Part shown: one piece after another, positions 44,786 to 54,395 of the stretch
How the letters are laid out: every line of letters starts with the position of its first letter
Position numbering within the stretch: the first letter of the stretch is position 1
From: PALSA-1296 sp038322815
Lineage (GTDB): Bacteria > Bacteroidota > Ignavibacteria > Palsa-1295
Direction: 5' to 3'
DNA length: 64,000 bases
Assembly (NCBI GenBank): GCA_038322815.1
Contig: JBBQGG010000002.1
Location: 47,922 to 111,921 of the forward strand
Made by a program: the position numbers and the translations under genes
The notes under the pieces: generated by a model
The model's database searches: none
Told to the model about the DNA's origin: nothing
Seen by the model: the letters and a program-made list of their open reading frames with translations, nothing else

Positions 44786-45529
44786 TTAAAATCTCCAGAC
44801 AAAATTCGCAACCGGGGCAAGAAGCGGTAAAGAGAAATACATAAACCCAAAATCTGAACTAAATCGTTCGTTATCGAGGCGCACTGCAAAAAGAAGGGCA
44901 ATCTTACTAGGCACTGAAAGATCATGATTCCAAATCTCAGCTACCACACGTGTATTTGGTACCCCTTTGATAGGAGTATCAAATCCGATGCCTACGCCAA
45001 GCGGACTGCCGTAACTGAATCCAAACATACCATAGGGAGCTACAGTAATTGCTGGGAAATCACTTCCGTAGGCTTTTAAAAAGATAAGTGCAGTATACCT
45101 TGTTTCATTCTGCATTTCCAAAGTAGCAGAAGCAAAGGCATGAAGATAAAGAAAATCGCTTGTCAATCGCAATAAATTTGCACCCAATGCAAATGAAATC
45201 CCGCCTTCATCGGCAAGAGTAGCTTTTGCCTGCAAAAAAGCAAACTGTGATCTGAATGCAACTGTCGGCAGCACGGTGATTCCACCACTAAATGAAATGC
45301 TGCCGAAACCAATACCGGCATTCACAAAAGCCAACTCCCAAAAGCCGACATATCCACCGTTGATTGGCTTAGCAGTAGGCATAATAAAATGCCTGTAACT
45401 ATCAAGAGGAGCAGTTACACTATCAGCTTTTTGCTGAGTAAAACCATTACTCGTTATCAGGGACAGTAAAGAAACAACTATCCATAATCGACTTCGGATA
45501 TCGGATATCTGACTTCGGACTTCCATCAT
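44786..45529 (-). CDS. Outer-membrane beta-barrel-like protein, unknown function
   Basis: The ATG at 45529 overlaps the stop of the VWA gene (ATGA) and is preferred over 45559. The first codons are a heptamer DNA repeat (45491-45525) giving MMEVRSQISDIRSRL, then a hydrophobic signal segment (LWIVVSLLSLITSNGFTQQ). The rest is glycine- and aromatic-rich with alternating strands (GYVGFWELAFVNAGIGFGSISFSGGI..., LAPVANFVWRF terminal aromatic), as in small porin-like barrels. No family is recognised. Confidence 0.7.
   Translation of the reverse strand: MMEVRSQISDIRSRLWIVVSLLSLITSNGFTQQKADSVTAPLDSYRHFIMPTAKPINGGYVGFWELAFVNAGIGFGSISFSGGITVLPTVAFRSQFAFLQAKATLADEGGISFALGANLLRLTSDFLYLHAFASATLEMQNETRYTALIFLKAYGSDFPAITVAPYGMFGFSYGSPLGVGIGFDTPIKGVPNTRVVAEIWNHDLSVPSKIALLFAVRLDNERFSSDFGFMYFSLPLLAPVANFVWRF
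45491..45525. repeat. Heptamer tandem repeat at the start of a gene
   Basis: ACTTCGG/ATATCGG/ATATCTG/ACTTCGG/ACTTCCA: five 7-bp units in a row on the + strand. They occupy codons 2-13 of the leftward gene starting at 45529. The unit resembles that in metH (ACTTCTG). Confidence 0.75.
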
Positions 45530-47790
45530 AGCATACCTGTTCGTTTGCGGATAAACCATTCTGTACTAAAGAACATAACAGCAAGAATAAGCAACTGCCA
45601 CATATTACGACCTTCGTAATCTTTTTTCTCCTCTATTTTTTTTGTATGGAAGTTGGAACTTGCTTCAATATCTTTCATGAGCGTTGCAGCTGTTTCAGTT
45701 GTGTAGAATTTTCCCCCTGTTCGTTCGGCAAGCGCGCGCAAAATATCGCTTCGCATTCTTGGTTCTGCAAATTCCGGAGAGTAATCACCGACATTAAATC
45801 TTCCGCCGTCGGACCCAAGCATTTTTCCGTCAAGCTTCGCTTCGCCGCTATACGTATAATCTCCGGCAGCAAGACCTTGTAAAAGCTTTGTAGAGTATCT
45901 GCCGTTCGTTAGCGGCTCAAGTGTTAATTGTATTGGCGAAGTAAGATTTGCACCCATGAGCTTCAACGTTACAATAGCTCCATCGACAGGAATAAAACTC
46001 TCGTCATATATCTGACCTGCAAATTCTATTTTTTCTCCGGCATCATAAAGTTTTCTCGTCGGAGCAATGCGAACACGTTTCTGGTCATCGTGAGTAACAA
46101 GCCAACGAGTTGAATTCCCTAAAAAAATATCAAGCGCACTTTCGCTCATCGTCGAATCTTTTTTTCTGGAGAGTGATGCAAATGCCCGCTCCCTACCGAA
46201 CGATGTCAACTTCCATTGCCATAATCCATAGCCGGTAAATGCGATCTGGCGCGACCTTCCAACGGTGCGAGAAATAACCAAGGGTTCACCAAGTTTCACA
46301 CCTTGAATCGTTGCTTCAGCAAGGATTTCACTCTCTGGTTTTGCCGTAAAATGGGTTTCCGTTTTAATAAGCGGTGCAAGACTTTCCCATTTTGTTTGTG
46401 ATGTCTGTTCACTTTTTGCGCGAAAGACCGGGTTATCTTTTTTATCAGATGATAGAGCGGTAGTAACTTTCATCTCGTTGCCGGATGCCCGGGCCCCTTT
46501 GAGCGAAAATGGCATTGCATCCTCTAAGGCTCTGAGTTTATCAAGATCGAGAGTACGTGACGGAATGAAAAGCAGCGGACGCGATTCTCCGGCTATCAAT
46601 TTGCGAACAAGGGCAAGTGCTTCATTCGATGTCGAAGAAATAGGGAAACCAATAAGGATCACGAGATCGGCATCTTTGACTTTATCTGTAGACGGACTCC
46701 CTTCGTAAAACTCTGCTCCTTGTTTTTGAACGTAGGAAATTAATTCGATCTCTTTTCGTCCTTCATAATACTCGCGAATAAAAGACACATCTGAACTAGG
46801 GGAACCGGCAAAGAGAACGATCCGAAATTTATTTTTCAGAACATTTACATAGCTGATACGAAGATTATTTTTCTCTGTTGCATCCATTGAGGGATCACCT
46901 GGTGTTACTCTTGTAGTGAGTTTTACAACACCTTCTTTTTTTGGAATAAATGAAAAACTTGTTGTATAATCATTGGTACCCTCTTTCAGAGAGATCACTT
47001 CTTCACCAACTTTCTCTCCTTCAGCATATAATGAGACGGTAACACGGTCGCCGCTTTTTGATCCGACGCTATGAATAGTTATATCCACTGGCTGCGCAAC
47101 GTTTATAGTCGCGACCTCATTTGTAAAAATCTCAGAGAGAACAACATCCCGGATCTCAGTAGAATCACCAAGCCCTATGGCATACACGGGAATGCCTAAC
47201 TTTTCCGCAGAATAGATCGGATTCGATCCTGCTGTATATGCTCCGTCACTATAGAGGATGATTGCTCCGATTTTTTTTGTCTTCTGTTCATTTTGTAAAA
47301 AAGAAAAAATCGACGAAATATCTGTAACGGAGGCATCTGCCTTCAAGGCATCAAATAATGATGGTACTTTACCGCTTAAAACTTGTGTCTGTTCACCGAA
47401 GGAAAATGTATTTAGTTTCTCTGAGTTGGAAAGAATATCCTCCGAAATTACATTTTTAATACTTGCAATCATCGCGGATTTTCTGTTCTTCCTCCATGAC
47501 GAGTCACTGCCTGATTCAGGCAAGCGCATAGATTTTGAATTATCAAGCACCAAGGCAATTCGCGGAGATAGCTCACTTGTCTTGGTAAGCGTGAGTACCG
47601 GTTGAAAGAGAACAAAAAGTAAGAAGGTAAGTCCGAACGCACGAAGTGCTATGAGTATATTTCTTCGACGAGGAGTAGTTTTGGGAATAGTGCGGCGGTA
47701 TGTCCACACTGAAAGTGCAAAACCCGCTGTAAGCGCGATAAAAAAAAGCCAAAGACTTCCGGAAGTCAGCGCAAGGGAGAGTGAGTTCAA
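45526..47790 (-). CDS. VWA-domain membrane protein, BatA-like
   Basis: 754 residues. Two N-terminal membrane helices (LWLFFIALTAGFALSVW, ALRAFGLTFLLFVLFQ) precede a von Willebrand A domain with a MIDAS-type 'ALVLDNSKSMR' and 'IGAIILYSDGAYTAG'. Beta-sandwich domains and a glutamine-amidotransferase-like segment (residues ~330-440) follow. A final helix (MWQLLILAVMFFSTEWFI) anchors the C-terminus. This layout is found in Bacteroidota proteins related to BatA/aerotolerance operons. No MoxR ATPase is adjacent in this window. The stop overlaps the next gene. Confidence 0.85.
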   Translation of the reverse strand: MNSLSLALTSGSLWLFFIALTAGFALSVWTYRRTIPKTTPRRRNILIALRAFGLTFLLFVLFQPVLTLTKTSELSPRIALVLDNSKSMRLPESGSDSSWRKNRKSAMIASIKNVISEDILSNSEKLNTFSFGEQTQVLSGKVPSLFDALKADASVTDISSIFSFLQNEQKTKKIGAIILYSDGAYTAGSNPIYSAEKLGIPVYAIGLGDSTEIRDVVLSEIFTNEVATINVAQPVDITIHSVGSKSGDRVTVSLYAEGEKVGEEVISLKEGTNDYTTSFSFIPKKEGVVKLTTRVTPGDPSMDATEKNNLRISYVNVLKNKFRIVLFAGSPSSDVSFIREYYEGRKEIELISYVQKQGAEFYEGSPSTDKVKDADLVILIGFPISSTSNEALALVRKLIAGESRPLLFIPSRTLDLDKLRALEDAMPFSLKGARASGNEMKVTTALSSDKKDNPVFRAKSEQTSQTKWESLAPLIKTETHFTAKPESEILAEATIQGVKLGEPLVISRTVGRSRQIAFTGYGLWQWKLTSFGRERAFASLSRKKDSTMSESALDIFLGNSTRWLVTHDDQKRVRIAPTRKLYDAGEKIEFAGQIYDESFIPVDGAIVTLKLMGANLTSPIQLTLEPLTNGRYSTKLLQGLAAGDYTYSGEAKLDGKMLGSDGGRFNVGDYSPEFAEPRMRSDILRALAERTGGKFYTTETAATLMKDIEASSNFHTKKIEEKKDYEGRNMWQLLILAVMFFSTEWFIRKRTGML

Positions 47791-47815
47791 GTTCGGTCTT
47801 TAACTAACGTAAAAA

Positions 47816-48418
47816 TTATTTTTCTATCCATGATCGTAATTCCGAACGCAATATCGCTTCGCTAAGTTGCGGAGCGTCATACATGCCTTTACTTTTACGT
47901 TGGCGCATTGTTTCAAAGAGACAGATCGCCGATGCAACGGAAACATTCACACTCTCGACCATTCCCTTCATTGGAATATAAAGAAGACCGTCTGCACCTT
48001 CGGCAGCTTCTTCCGATATTCCTCGGTGCTCATTACCAAGAACGATGGCAGTCGGAACAGTAAGATCATATGAATATAATTCTTTTGCGGAAGGCTCTAT
48101 TTTCGTCGCTAGAATTTGGAAGCCGTCCGCTTTCAACGTCTCATAACAAGATTGTATAGAACGAAAACTTTCAAAGTTCAGCCACTTCAATGCACCGGAT
48201 GCACTTGTCTTTGCGACCTCGGGTAATGATTCAATATAATAGACCATCATCACTCGCATCACTCCTACAGCATCGCATGAACGTAATATCGCTCCGAGAT
48301 TATGAGGATCATGAACATTCTCTAAAACGAGCACGAGTCCCGGCTGGCGGTTTGCCAGGGTTTTTTCCATGCGCGCAGTCCGATTTTCACTTCGGCTCCA
48401 ATTTGTTTTTTCTTCCAT
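47816..48418 (-). CDS. trmH: TrmH-family tRNA/rRNA 2'-O-methyltransferase (SpoU)
   Basis: 200 residues. The trefoil-knot SPOUT signatures are present: 'ENVHDPHNLGAILRSCDAVGV' (motif 1), 'AIVLGNEHRGISEEA' (motif 2) and 'LYIPMKGMVESVNVSVASAICLFE' (motif 3). Length and the N-terminal 'MEKTLANRQPGLVLVLENV' fit TrmH, which 2'-O-methylates G18 of tRNAs; other SpoU targets cannot be excluded. It is divergent from the TamB-like gene. Confidence 0.92.
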   Translation of the reverse strand: MEEKTNWSRSENRTARMEKTLANRQPGLVLVLENVHDPHNLGAILRSCDAVGVMRVMMVYYIESLPEVAKTSASGALKWLNFESFRSIQSCYETLKADGFQILATKIEPSAKELYSYDLTVPTAIVLGNEHRGISEEAAEGADGLLYIPMKGMVESVNVSVASAICLFETMRQRKSKGMYDAPQLSEAILRSELRSWIEK

Positions 48419-48572
48419 TATACTTATCAGAACGCCTGAAGGATGAACTCCGGTTGCGCTGAACGGCTTTTGATGAAAGAAAACTCATATAATACGCGCA
48501 TTTGGGGCAAACGCAGTGACCCCATCCTATGTTAGTACGAGCGCAACATACAACTAAGATCAGCAAAGGAAA

Positions 48573-51500
48573 TTGGAAGAGATAGTAGAGAAAGCAACAT
48601 CGCAGAAACCAAAAAAAAGTTTTCTGCAAAGAACGATGAGGGTATTGATCTTCATCGTGATGTTCTTTATACTCCTTCTTGTATTCGCCGGTGCCTTTAC
48701 GCAGACTTCCTGGTTCCGAAATATAGTCCGCTCACAGATCGTAAGCCTTGTTGAAAAGAATATTAACGGTAAACTTACTCTCGGTAGAATTGAAGGGAAT
48801 TTCATTTCCGGTTTCACGATCTACGATCTGCATCTGAAGGTGAAGAACTCCGATAGCACTGAAATTATTTCGGCAAACGAACTTTATGCTCGCTACTCAC
48901 TCTGGAAACTTATTAGCGGCAAAGAAATTCCAGTAACGACTCTTATCTTAAGATCGCCGACGATACAACTTGTTAGATTGTCAGGCGACTCTCTTTGGAA
49001 TTACGAACATTTACTCGCATCAAAAAATACCACCACACCTTCATCGCCGTTTAATCTAACAATTGATATTCAAAGTTTACGGATAGAAAACGGAAAATTT
49101 TTTGCTCATAATTATAATGACACTCTTCACTCTATAGTGAACGCTTCCACTAAACAACCTTCGATAAATTGGAGCAATATTGCTTTGCAAAATATGGAGC
49201 TTGATTTGCGTGCACGTATTGAAGGCGGGAAAAATCAACGTGTGCAAATTAACAATCTTAGTTTTGAAGAGATCGGAAAACATCCCTTCATTCTTCATCA
49301 CCTCGAATTTGGAGCATACCTTAATGATCTTCATGCGGAAATAACGGATTTCCATTTGATTTCCGATAGAAGTGATATCCGGCTTATGGTGCTTTTCGAT
49401 CCTTTGCATGTGTTGAACGGAAAACCGCTTGACTCTCTTGAGCATTCTCATACGAAACTTTCAATTTCGGCTCTTGCAGTAAATGAAAAGGAATTAAAAT
49501 ATTTTCTTCCCGACCTCGCTTTTCTAGAAGGAAGCCCCTCACTTGAGTTGAATGCCGATGGCGAATTTGGTAAGCTTAAAATTTTAAAAGGTAAATTAGG
49601 TTTCCGAAACGATGGCGACTTATCATTTTCCGGCGAGATTCGAAACCTACACCATCCGCAAAATCTGCACCTTGATGTTGCACTGAAAGCACATACGCTG
49701 AGCGATCACACATTGCGTGATTATGTTCCGGGTTTGAATATTCCCGATATGCAGCAATTAGGTATAGTGAATATAGAGAAACTGACCTTCACTGGTTTTA
49801 CGAATAACTTCACTTCAATTTTTGATATCCATTCTACCGGAGGCACCATAAGCGGCAAAGGACATCTCGATCTCCGATCAACAGACATGATTTACGACGC
49901 CGATATTTCCACGAAGAATGTTGACCTTGCAGTTCTTCTCCGTGATCCTACTGTAAAGAGCGATCTTAATTCTTCTTTTAAGATCAAAGGCAGAGGGACG
50001 AACCTAAAAACTATGCAGGCACAATTTACTCTCGATGGAACCGGCACAACGGGCTTTAAAAATTATCAGATTGAAAAACTTCATCTTGGCGGAAAGATCG
50101 GAGGCGGTAGTCTCGCCTTGGAAAACACGGAGGTTATTTTGCATTCAGGTGCTTCGCTTACGAGTAAGTTTGCGACTATCAATTTCTCGGAAAAAATTGC
50201 GACCTATGATTTCGATGTCATAACTAAAGACTTCCCTGTTTCAGATTTTGCATCTTTTTTTCCTCATTCCAGCAAAGTCTCGGTCGAAGCAAATCTGAGC
50301 GGTTCGGGATTATCGGCTAATAATTTAGTAGGCAGCATAAGTGCAGAAATTTCCGGACTCGAACAAGACAAGAAACCGCTTCCAAATATTTTATTGAATG
50401 CGACTCTCGAGCGTGATCCGACGGATGCGTTGCGGCGCATCGATATTATTACCAGTTCTATAGCAGATCTTACTTTTAGGGGAAAATACAATATCGAAAA
50501 AATAGGCATGATTTTGGGCGACCGAATTCAAAAAATATCCGGTGCTATAAGAAATCGCGGTAAGCATAGCAATGACACTATCTCGGTATTTGGGAATAAT
50601 TCTTTCTCTTGTTCTGATTCGATCGATCTTTCCTATACGGCGAACATAAAAGATCTTCGTCCTATGGCGCCGTTCATTCCGAACGTTGTACTTTTAGGGA
50701 GTGGTAAGTTGGATGGTTCTGTGATTGGATGCGAGAATGGATTGATTGCCATTTCAACAGAAGGAAATATCCACAATTTTCTTTTAAGACCGCGCAGAGG
50801 CAACGACTCATCCGGAGTTCCTCCGATCAGATTAAAAGATACCAAATTCTCATACTTGGCTGAGCATATAACTAATAATGAGAATACCATCTTACACTCA
50901 CTTAGATCAGAGTTCACTATACACACAGACTCGGTTGTAAAGTTCAGCGGCACGGCGATCGAAAAACCTGATGCAATTATCAGACTCAGTGATGGTTCGT
51001 TGAATTACACACTCAACACTATACTTCCAAATAATTTAGGAGTGTTTTTATCCGGAACAGGTAACATCAGTAATCCCGATTTAACATTTCAGCCTGATAG
51101 TCTTAGTCTTTCATTCGGAAATTTATTTGTATGGCATAATGACAACAAGCCTCATATAACATTCGGTGCAGACGGATCCATTGAAATGGATACGCTTTCA
51201 CTAATTCACACAAAGCCCGGAAATGATCCTCAATTGAGATTCGCCGAGCGTATTAAACTCGGCTTTAAGATCAAAGGGGACAGCATCCCATACGCCTATA
51301 TCACAGCGCCGCAACTTGATCTTGAAGACGTACCAAAATTCTTTCCTGACCCTGCTGCGGCAGCCGGGCTGACCAACATGAGTGGGCGTGTGACTAAACT
51401 GAATGCGTTTATGCAAGGCAGTCTTTCCCATCCGCAAGTAAGAGCTGAACTTGCTCTTCGAAAATTTACCTATAATAAGGTGACGATCGATACCGGCAAA

Positions 51501-53372
51501 GTTAATCTCTTATATAAAGATCTGACTCTGACAGGTAGTGCTGTCTTTCATGTTGATACGGCAGATTTTTCCAAGGAGAGCCTTCGCCAGGGACGCGAGA
51601 ATTTTATTGCAGCCGGAAATAATTCTTTCCGGCTAGATATTGATAGCATTCCATTGCTCTTCTCGTTAAAAAACTATCCCGGATATAGCACTGATACTGC
51701 CGCAATAGCTAAACGATTAATGAGTATCCGGGCTTCGGGAAAAGATTATCCTCTTGATATGTTCAGCACCTTCGTACCAGTAGTTGCCGATCTGCACGGA
51801 CTTGCTGATATCGAACTTACGGTGAATGGCAGCCGCGAAAATATTTTATACAAAGGGATGGTTGACGTTGGAAAAGGCTCGCTCCTTGTGCCAAATACGA
51901 ATCTCTACTATACTATCAACGGCAAATTATTATTCTCAAATGAGGAGATGAAATTTGTCGATATGAAACTCGGAAATATGAAAAGTGATGATCCTAACGG
52001 ACATGGCGTGTTAAACGGGTCATTTTTTTTCAAAGGTTTTGTTGTGCAAAGTTTCAAACTTACACTTGCAACTGACCGCCTGACCGTATTAAGTAATGCA
52101 TCGAAAGAAACTTTGAAAACCATTTATGGACCACTTGCAATTCAAACAGTAGGTAGTCCATTAATTTTTTCCGGTACATTCGATAGACCAATGTTAGCAG
52201 GCAACATAAATGTCGTACAAGGAATTTTGACTCTACCCCAATCTGATATCTCAGCAGCAGAGTTGAATGACGGCATCACCTATAGAATTAAAAGAGAAAC
52301 CGGTATTGGCGATACACTTCAGCTCACCGATTCGTTAAAACATATTCTGCAGATAATTGCCGAGGCTGATAATGTCAATGAGTACAATGATACAGTATTT
52401 GAAATAGCAGCGCGAAATGCAACCACGTCTCAGGTAAATATTCAGCCCGAATTTACACTCGAGCAACTGAGCTTTATGGATAAGTTGCTTTATGATCTCC
52501 ATATTTCTATTCCCGGAAATGATGTATGGTTTAACGTCAATTTGAATAAATTATACGGAGTTGTCAAGGAACAGCTTCATGCTGAAATAAAGACTGACGG
52601 AACATTGTCCTATATAAGAAACGAACCCGGGACTGCTCCCGAAACAGATGGAGTAATAACTCTTACGGATAAATCCAGCTTTACATTCATAAAAGAGTTT
52701 ACCCCTGTTACCGGGACGATTACGTTTGTTAAAGAACTTGGGAACCCTGTGATCGATATTACTGCAGAATATACGGGACAGCATCGCACGCCCGGAGGTG
52801 TCGATGAAGTTGTGAGGATTAAATTGATCGTCGAGGGAACACTTAACGAACCTCGCCTGACAATGGAATTATATCATAAAAATAATCAGGGAGACTTCAG
52901 TAGGGATTACCGTCAGCAAGATCAGGTTCAGGCAGATGTTCTCTCCTATCTTACGACAGGAAATTTTGCAAGCGATGCGCCGGGTCAGAGTTCGAATAAT
53001 GGTTTAACTACTGCTGGATTTTCCGCCGGTTCGGGAATCGTCAGCTCTGCTCTCAGTAATTTGACAAAGTCAGACTATATTCGGGGTATTGGTGTAGTAT
53101 ATGGCGGAGCAGCAGGCTCTAAATTGAATTTTACATTTGGCTTTAAAGATGTGGTATTAAATATTGGAGGAGGGTTTAATACAACAACAAGTCCAGGTCT
53201 CACCTCGTCCGATTTCGCAGTTGAGGTTCCTTTTTCAACATTCTTTTCATTTCCAAATGCACATAAATTTCTCTTCAGAGGAGAAAGTCACCTTGGAACC
53301 GATCCTTTTGCTCAAACCCTAGTGCAGCAACCCCTCTTTTTAGGTAGATTTCTTTTCCGCTTCTCGCAATAA
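48573..53372 (+). CDS. tamB: TamB-like translocation/assembly module protein (DUF490)
   Basis: 1599 residues. The TTG start at 48573 is preceded by AAAGGA. An N-terminal signal anchor (RVLIFIVMFFILLLVFAGAF) is followed by a very long run of beta-strand repeats (AsmA/TamB-type 'G.GKL', 'LDLRSTDMIYDADIST', 'LNADGEFGKLKILKG'). The C-terminal DUF490 region shows 'GNINVVQGILTLPQSDIS', 'TGTITFVKELGNPVIDITAEY' and 'QADVLSYLTTGNFAS'. TamB-type proteins span the periplasm as a hydrophobic groove and carry lipids or help outer-membrane protein assembly. No TamA/BamA gene adjoins it here. Confidence 0.93.
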   Translation: MEEIVEKATSQKPKKSFLQRTMRVLIFIVMFFILLLVFAGAFTQTSWFRNIVRSQIVSLVEKNINGKLTLGRIEGNFISGFTIYDLHLKVKNSDSTEIISANELYARYSLWKLISGKEIPVTTLILRSPTIQLVRLSGDSLWNYEHLLASKNTTTPSSPFNLTIDIQSLRIENGKFFAHNYNDTLHSIVNASTKQPSINWSNIALQNMELDLRARIEGGKNQRVQINNLSFEEIGKHPFILHHLEFGAYLNDLHAEITDFHLISDRSDIRLMVLFDPLHVLNGKPLDSLEHSHTKLSISALAVNEKELKYFLPDLAFLEGSPSLELNADGEFGKLKILKGKLGFRNDGDLSFSGEIRNLHHPQNLHLDVALKAHTLSDHTLRDYVPGLNIPDMQQLGIVNIEKLTFTGFTNNFTSIFDIHSTGGTISGKGHLDLRSTDMIYDADISTKNVDLAVLLRDPTVKSDLNSSFKIKGRGTNLKTMQAQFTLDGTGTTGFKNYQIEKLHLGGKIGGGSLALENTEVILHSGASLTSKFATINFSEKIATYDFDVITKDFPVSDFASFFPHSSKVSVEANLSGSGLSANNLVGSISAEISGLEQDKKPLPNILLNATLERDPTDALRRIDIITSSIADLTFRGKYNIEKIGMILGDRIQKISGAIRNRGKHSNDTISVFGNNSFSCSDSIDLSYTANIKDLRPMAPFIPNVVLLGSGKLDGSVIGCENGLIAISTEGNIHNFLLRPRRGNDSSGVPPIRLKDTKFSYLAEHITNNENTILHSLRSEFTIHTDSVVKFSGTAIEKPDAIIRLSDGSLNYTLNTILPNNLGVFLSGTGNISNPDLTFQPDSLSLSFGNLFVWHNDNKPHITFGADGSIEMDTLSLIHTKPGNDPQLRFAERIKLGFKIKGDSIPYAYITAPQLDLEDVPKFFPDPAAAAGLTNMSGRVTKLNAFMQGSLSHPQVRAELALRKFTYNKVTIDTGKVNLLYKDLTLTGSAVFHVDTADFSKESLRQGRENFIAAGNNSFRLDIDSIPLLFSLKNYPGYSTDTAAIAKRLMSIRASGKDYPLDMFSTFVPVVADLHGLADIELTVNGSRENILYKGMVDVGKGSLLVPNTNLYYTINGKLLFSNEEMKFVDMKLGNMKSDDPNGHGVLNGSFFFKGFVVQSFKLTLATDRLTVLSNASKETLKTIYGPLAIQTVGSPLIFSGTFDRPMLAGNINVVQGILTLPQSDISAAELNDGITYRIKRETGIGDTLQLTDSLKHILQIIAEADNVNEYNDTVFEIAARNATTSQVNIQPEFTLEQLSFMDKLLYDLHISIPGNDVWFNVNLNKLYGVVKEQLHAEIKTDGTLSYIRNEPGTAPETDGVITLTDKSSFTFIKEFTPVTGTITFVKELGNPVIDITAEYTGQHRTPGGVDEVVRIKLIVEGTLNEPRLTMELYHKNNQGDFSRDYRQQDQVQADVLSYLTTGNFASDAPGQSSNNGLTTAGFSAGSGIVSSALSNLTKSDYIRGIGVVYGGAAGSKLNFTFGFKDVVLNIGGGFNTTTSPGLTSSDFAVEVPFSTFFSFPNAHKFLFRGESHLGTDPFAQTLVQQPLFLGRFLFRFSQ

Positions 53373-53381
53373 TAAAGAGTC

Positions 53382-53498
53382 TTAGCCGATAAATAATAGA
53401 GAGAAAAAACCTGCTACACCAGCCATGATTACGATTATGGCTAAGATATCTTTAGAATTCTGATTCGACCTGATTGTTGTTGCTTGTATCTGTGTCAT
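53382..53498 (-). CDS. Small single-span membrane protein
   Basis: A 38-residue frame (MTQIQATTIRSNQNSKDIL then AIIVIMAGVAGFFSLLFIG) has a polar N-terminus and one clear membrane helix ending at the stop. It fills the gap after tamB and faces it. No strong ribosome site is seen, so this is a moderate call. A hairpin at 53514-53544 lies just upstream. Confidence 0.5.
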   Translation of the reverse strand: MTQIQATTIRSNQNSKDILAIIVIMAGVAGFFSLLFIG

Positions 53499-53584
53499 TG
53501 TGTTATCTTCAATAAAAGGGAGAATTATAAGTATTCTCTCCTTTAAAAACACCCCATCAGACTGGGAGTTACACCTTCAAAGTG

Positions 53585-53611
53585 AAAAAAACTGAGTTTT
53601 TTGGAACTCAG
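53585..53611 (-). terminator. Leftward intrinsic terminator before tRNA-Lys
   Basis: CTGAGTT (53592-53598) pairs with AACTCAG (53605-53611). On the minus strand the stem is followed by seven Ts. It would stop leftward transcripts approaching from the island. Confidence 0.55.
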
Positions 53612-53636
53612 GGGCTTAGAAATGGCTTTTTACGTC

Positions 53637-53709
53637 GCTTCCTTAGCTCAGTTGGTAGAGCAAATGACTCTTAATCATTGGGTCGCGGGTTCGAGTCCCG
53701 CAGGGAGCA
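53637..53709 (+). tRNA. tRNA-Lys (anticodon CTT)
   Basis: A 73-nt cloverleaf is visible: acceptor GCTTCCT with AGGGAGC (one G-T pair), D arm GCTC...GAGC with GTTGG, anticodon stem AATGA/TCATT around loop CTCTTAA (anticodon CTT), and T arm GCGGGTTCGAGTCCCGC. CCA is not encoded. An accessory region with mobile-element character starts directly downstream, as at tRNA attachment sites. Confidence 0.95.
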
Positions 53710-54395
53710 CGACTGTCAAAGAACGAACGGGCTGTAATAAAGTCTCGAAAAGAGTGAACTCATTTGCGAAAAAGTCCTCAAAACAGCCCAAATTCTATGA
53801 TTTTTACTTGTAGAGTTCATTCCTAGTTTCGTTAATCCGCATAACAAAAATACAAAAATTTTTCTATCAAGGGATAATTTCCGGCTATTCCTACCCGTAA
53901 AATCTTCGTCAGTTCTTCGTCACCTAAAGTAAGCATCCCTCTACTTTTTAAGAGTTCGTATATTATTACCCGGAATTGAACTGGAAAGAGACTCAAGGAT
54001 TTCTATTGTTGATTACAAAGGTAAGGCACCACACAATACCATAGGTGGGAAGGTGTAGAATAGAAAAATAGATCATTCATAAATCTTAACCCGGACCAAG
54101 TCAGAATTCGCATTTCCAATAGGTGCTCATAGCAGAAAGTCTTTTATTGTACTCCAGATTTTCTTATCGTATATTGTTCAAAAAGTGATAGGCACCAATT
54201 TGGCTGCAAATAACCTCTTTTGATAGTATCAACTTTGTAAAGTTAACAAGAAATTTTCCGCCAGAAAATTTCTTGTTACAGGAAAAACTTAAAAAAGTAT
54301 ATAGAAAAAGACAAAATCGACAGGCATAGGTGAAAGCCAGCAGAGCCGAAAAGTACAAAAGATGCAAAAAGAATCAAAACTAACTCTTAACAAAA
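53710..54395. other. Long non-coding gap downstream of the tRNA
   Basis: I see no convincing gene in these 686 bases. They hold a widely spaced inverted pair GGGCTGT/ACAGCCC (53729-53735, 53783-53789) and the strong palindrome at 54244-54278. No integrase or duplicate tRNA 3' end is present. Confidence 0.5.
54244..54278. repeat. 35-bp perfect palindrome, island copy 1
   Basis: The 15-bp arms TAACAAGAAATTTTC and the exact complement flank the spacer CGCCA. The core (AAATTTT-CCGCCA-GAAAATTT) recurs in inverse orientation at 62618-62641. It lies 117 bp upstream of the gene at 54396. It is a candidate operator or recombination site. Confidence 0.7.

Noticed and set aside
48387..48629. 80-codon leftward frame with a C-x-C-x-x-C motif
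   Set aside because: It overlaps the trmH start and the tamB start, has a hydrophobic nonsense N-terminus and no ribosome site; at most a remnant of a small zinc-ribbon protein.
53601..53813. 70-codon frame across the tRNA
   Set aside because: The frame consists mainly of the tRNA gene itself.
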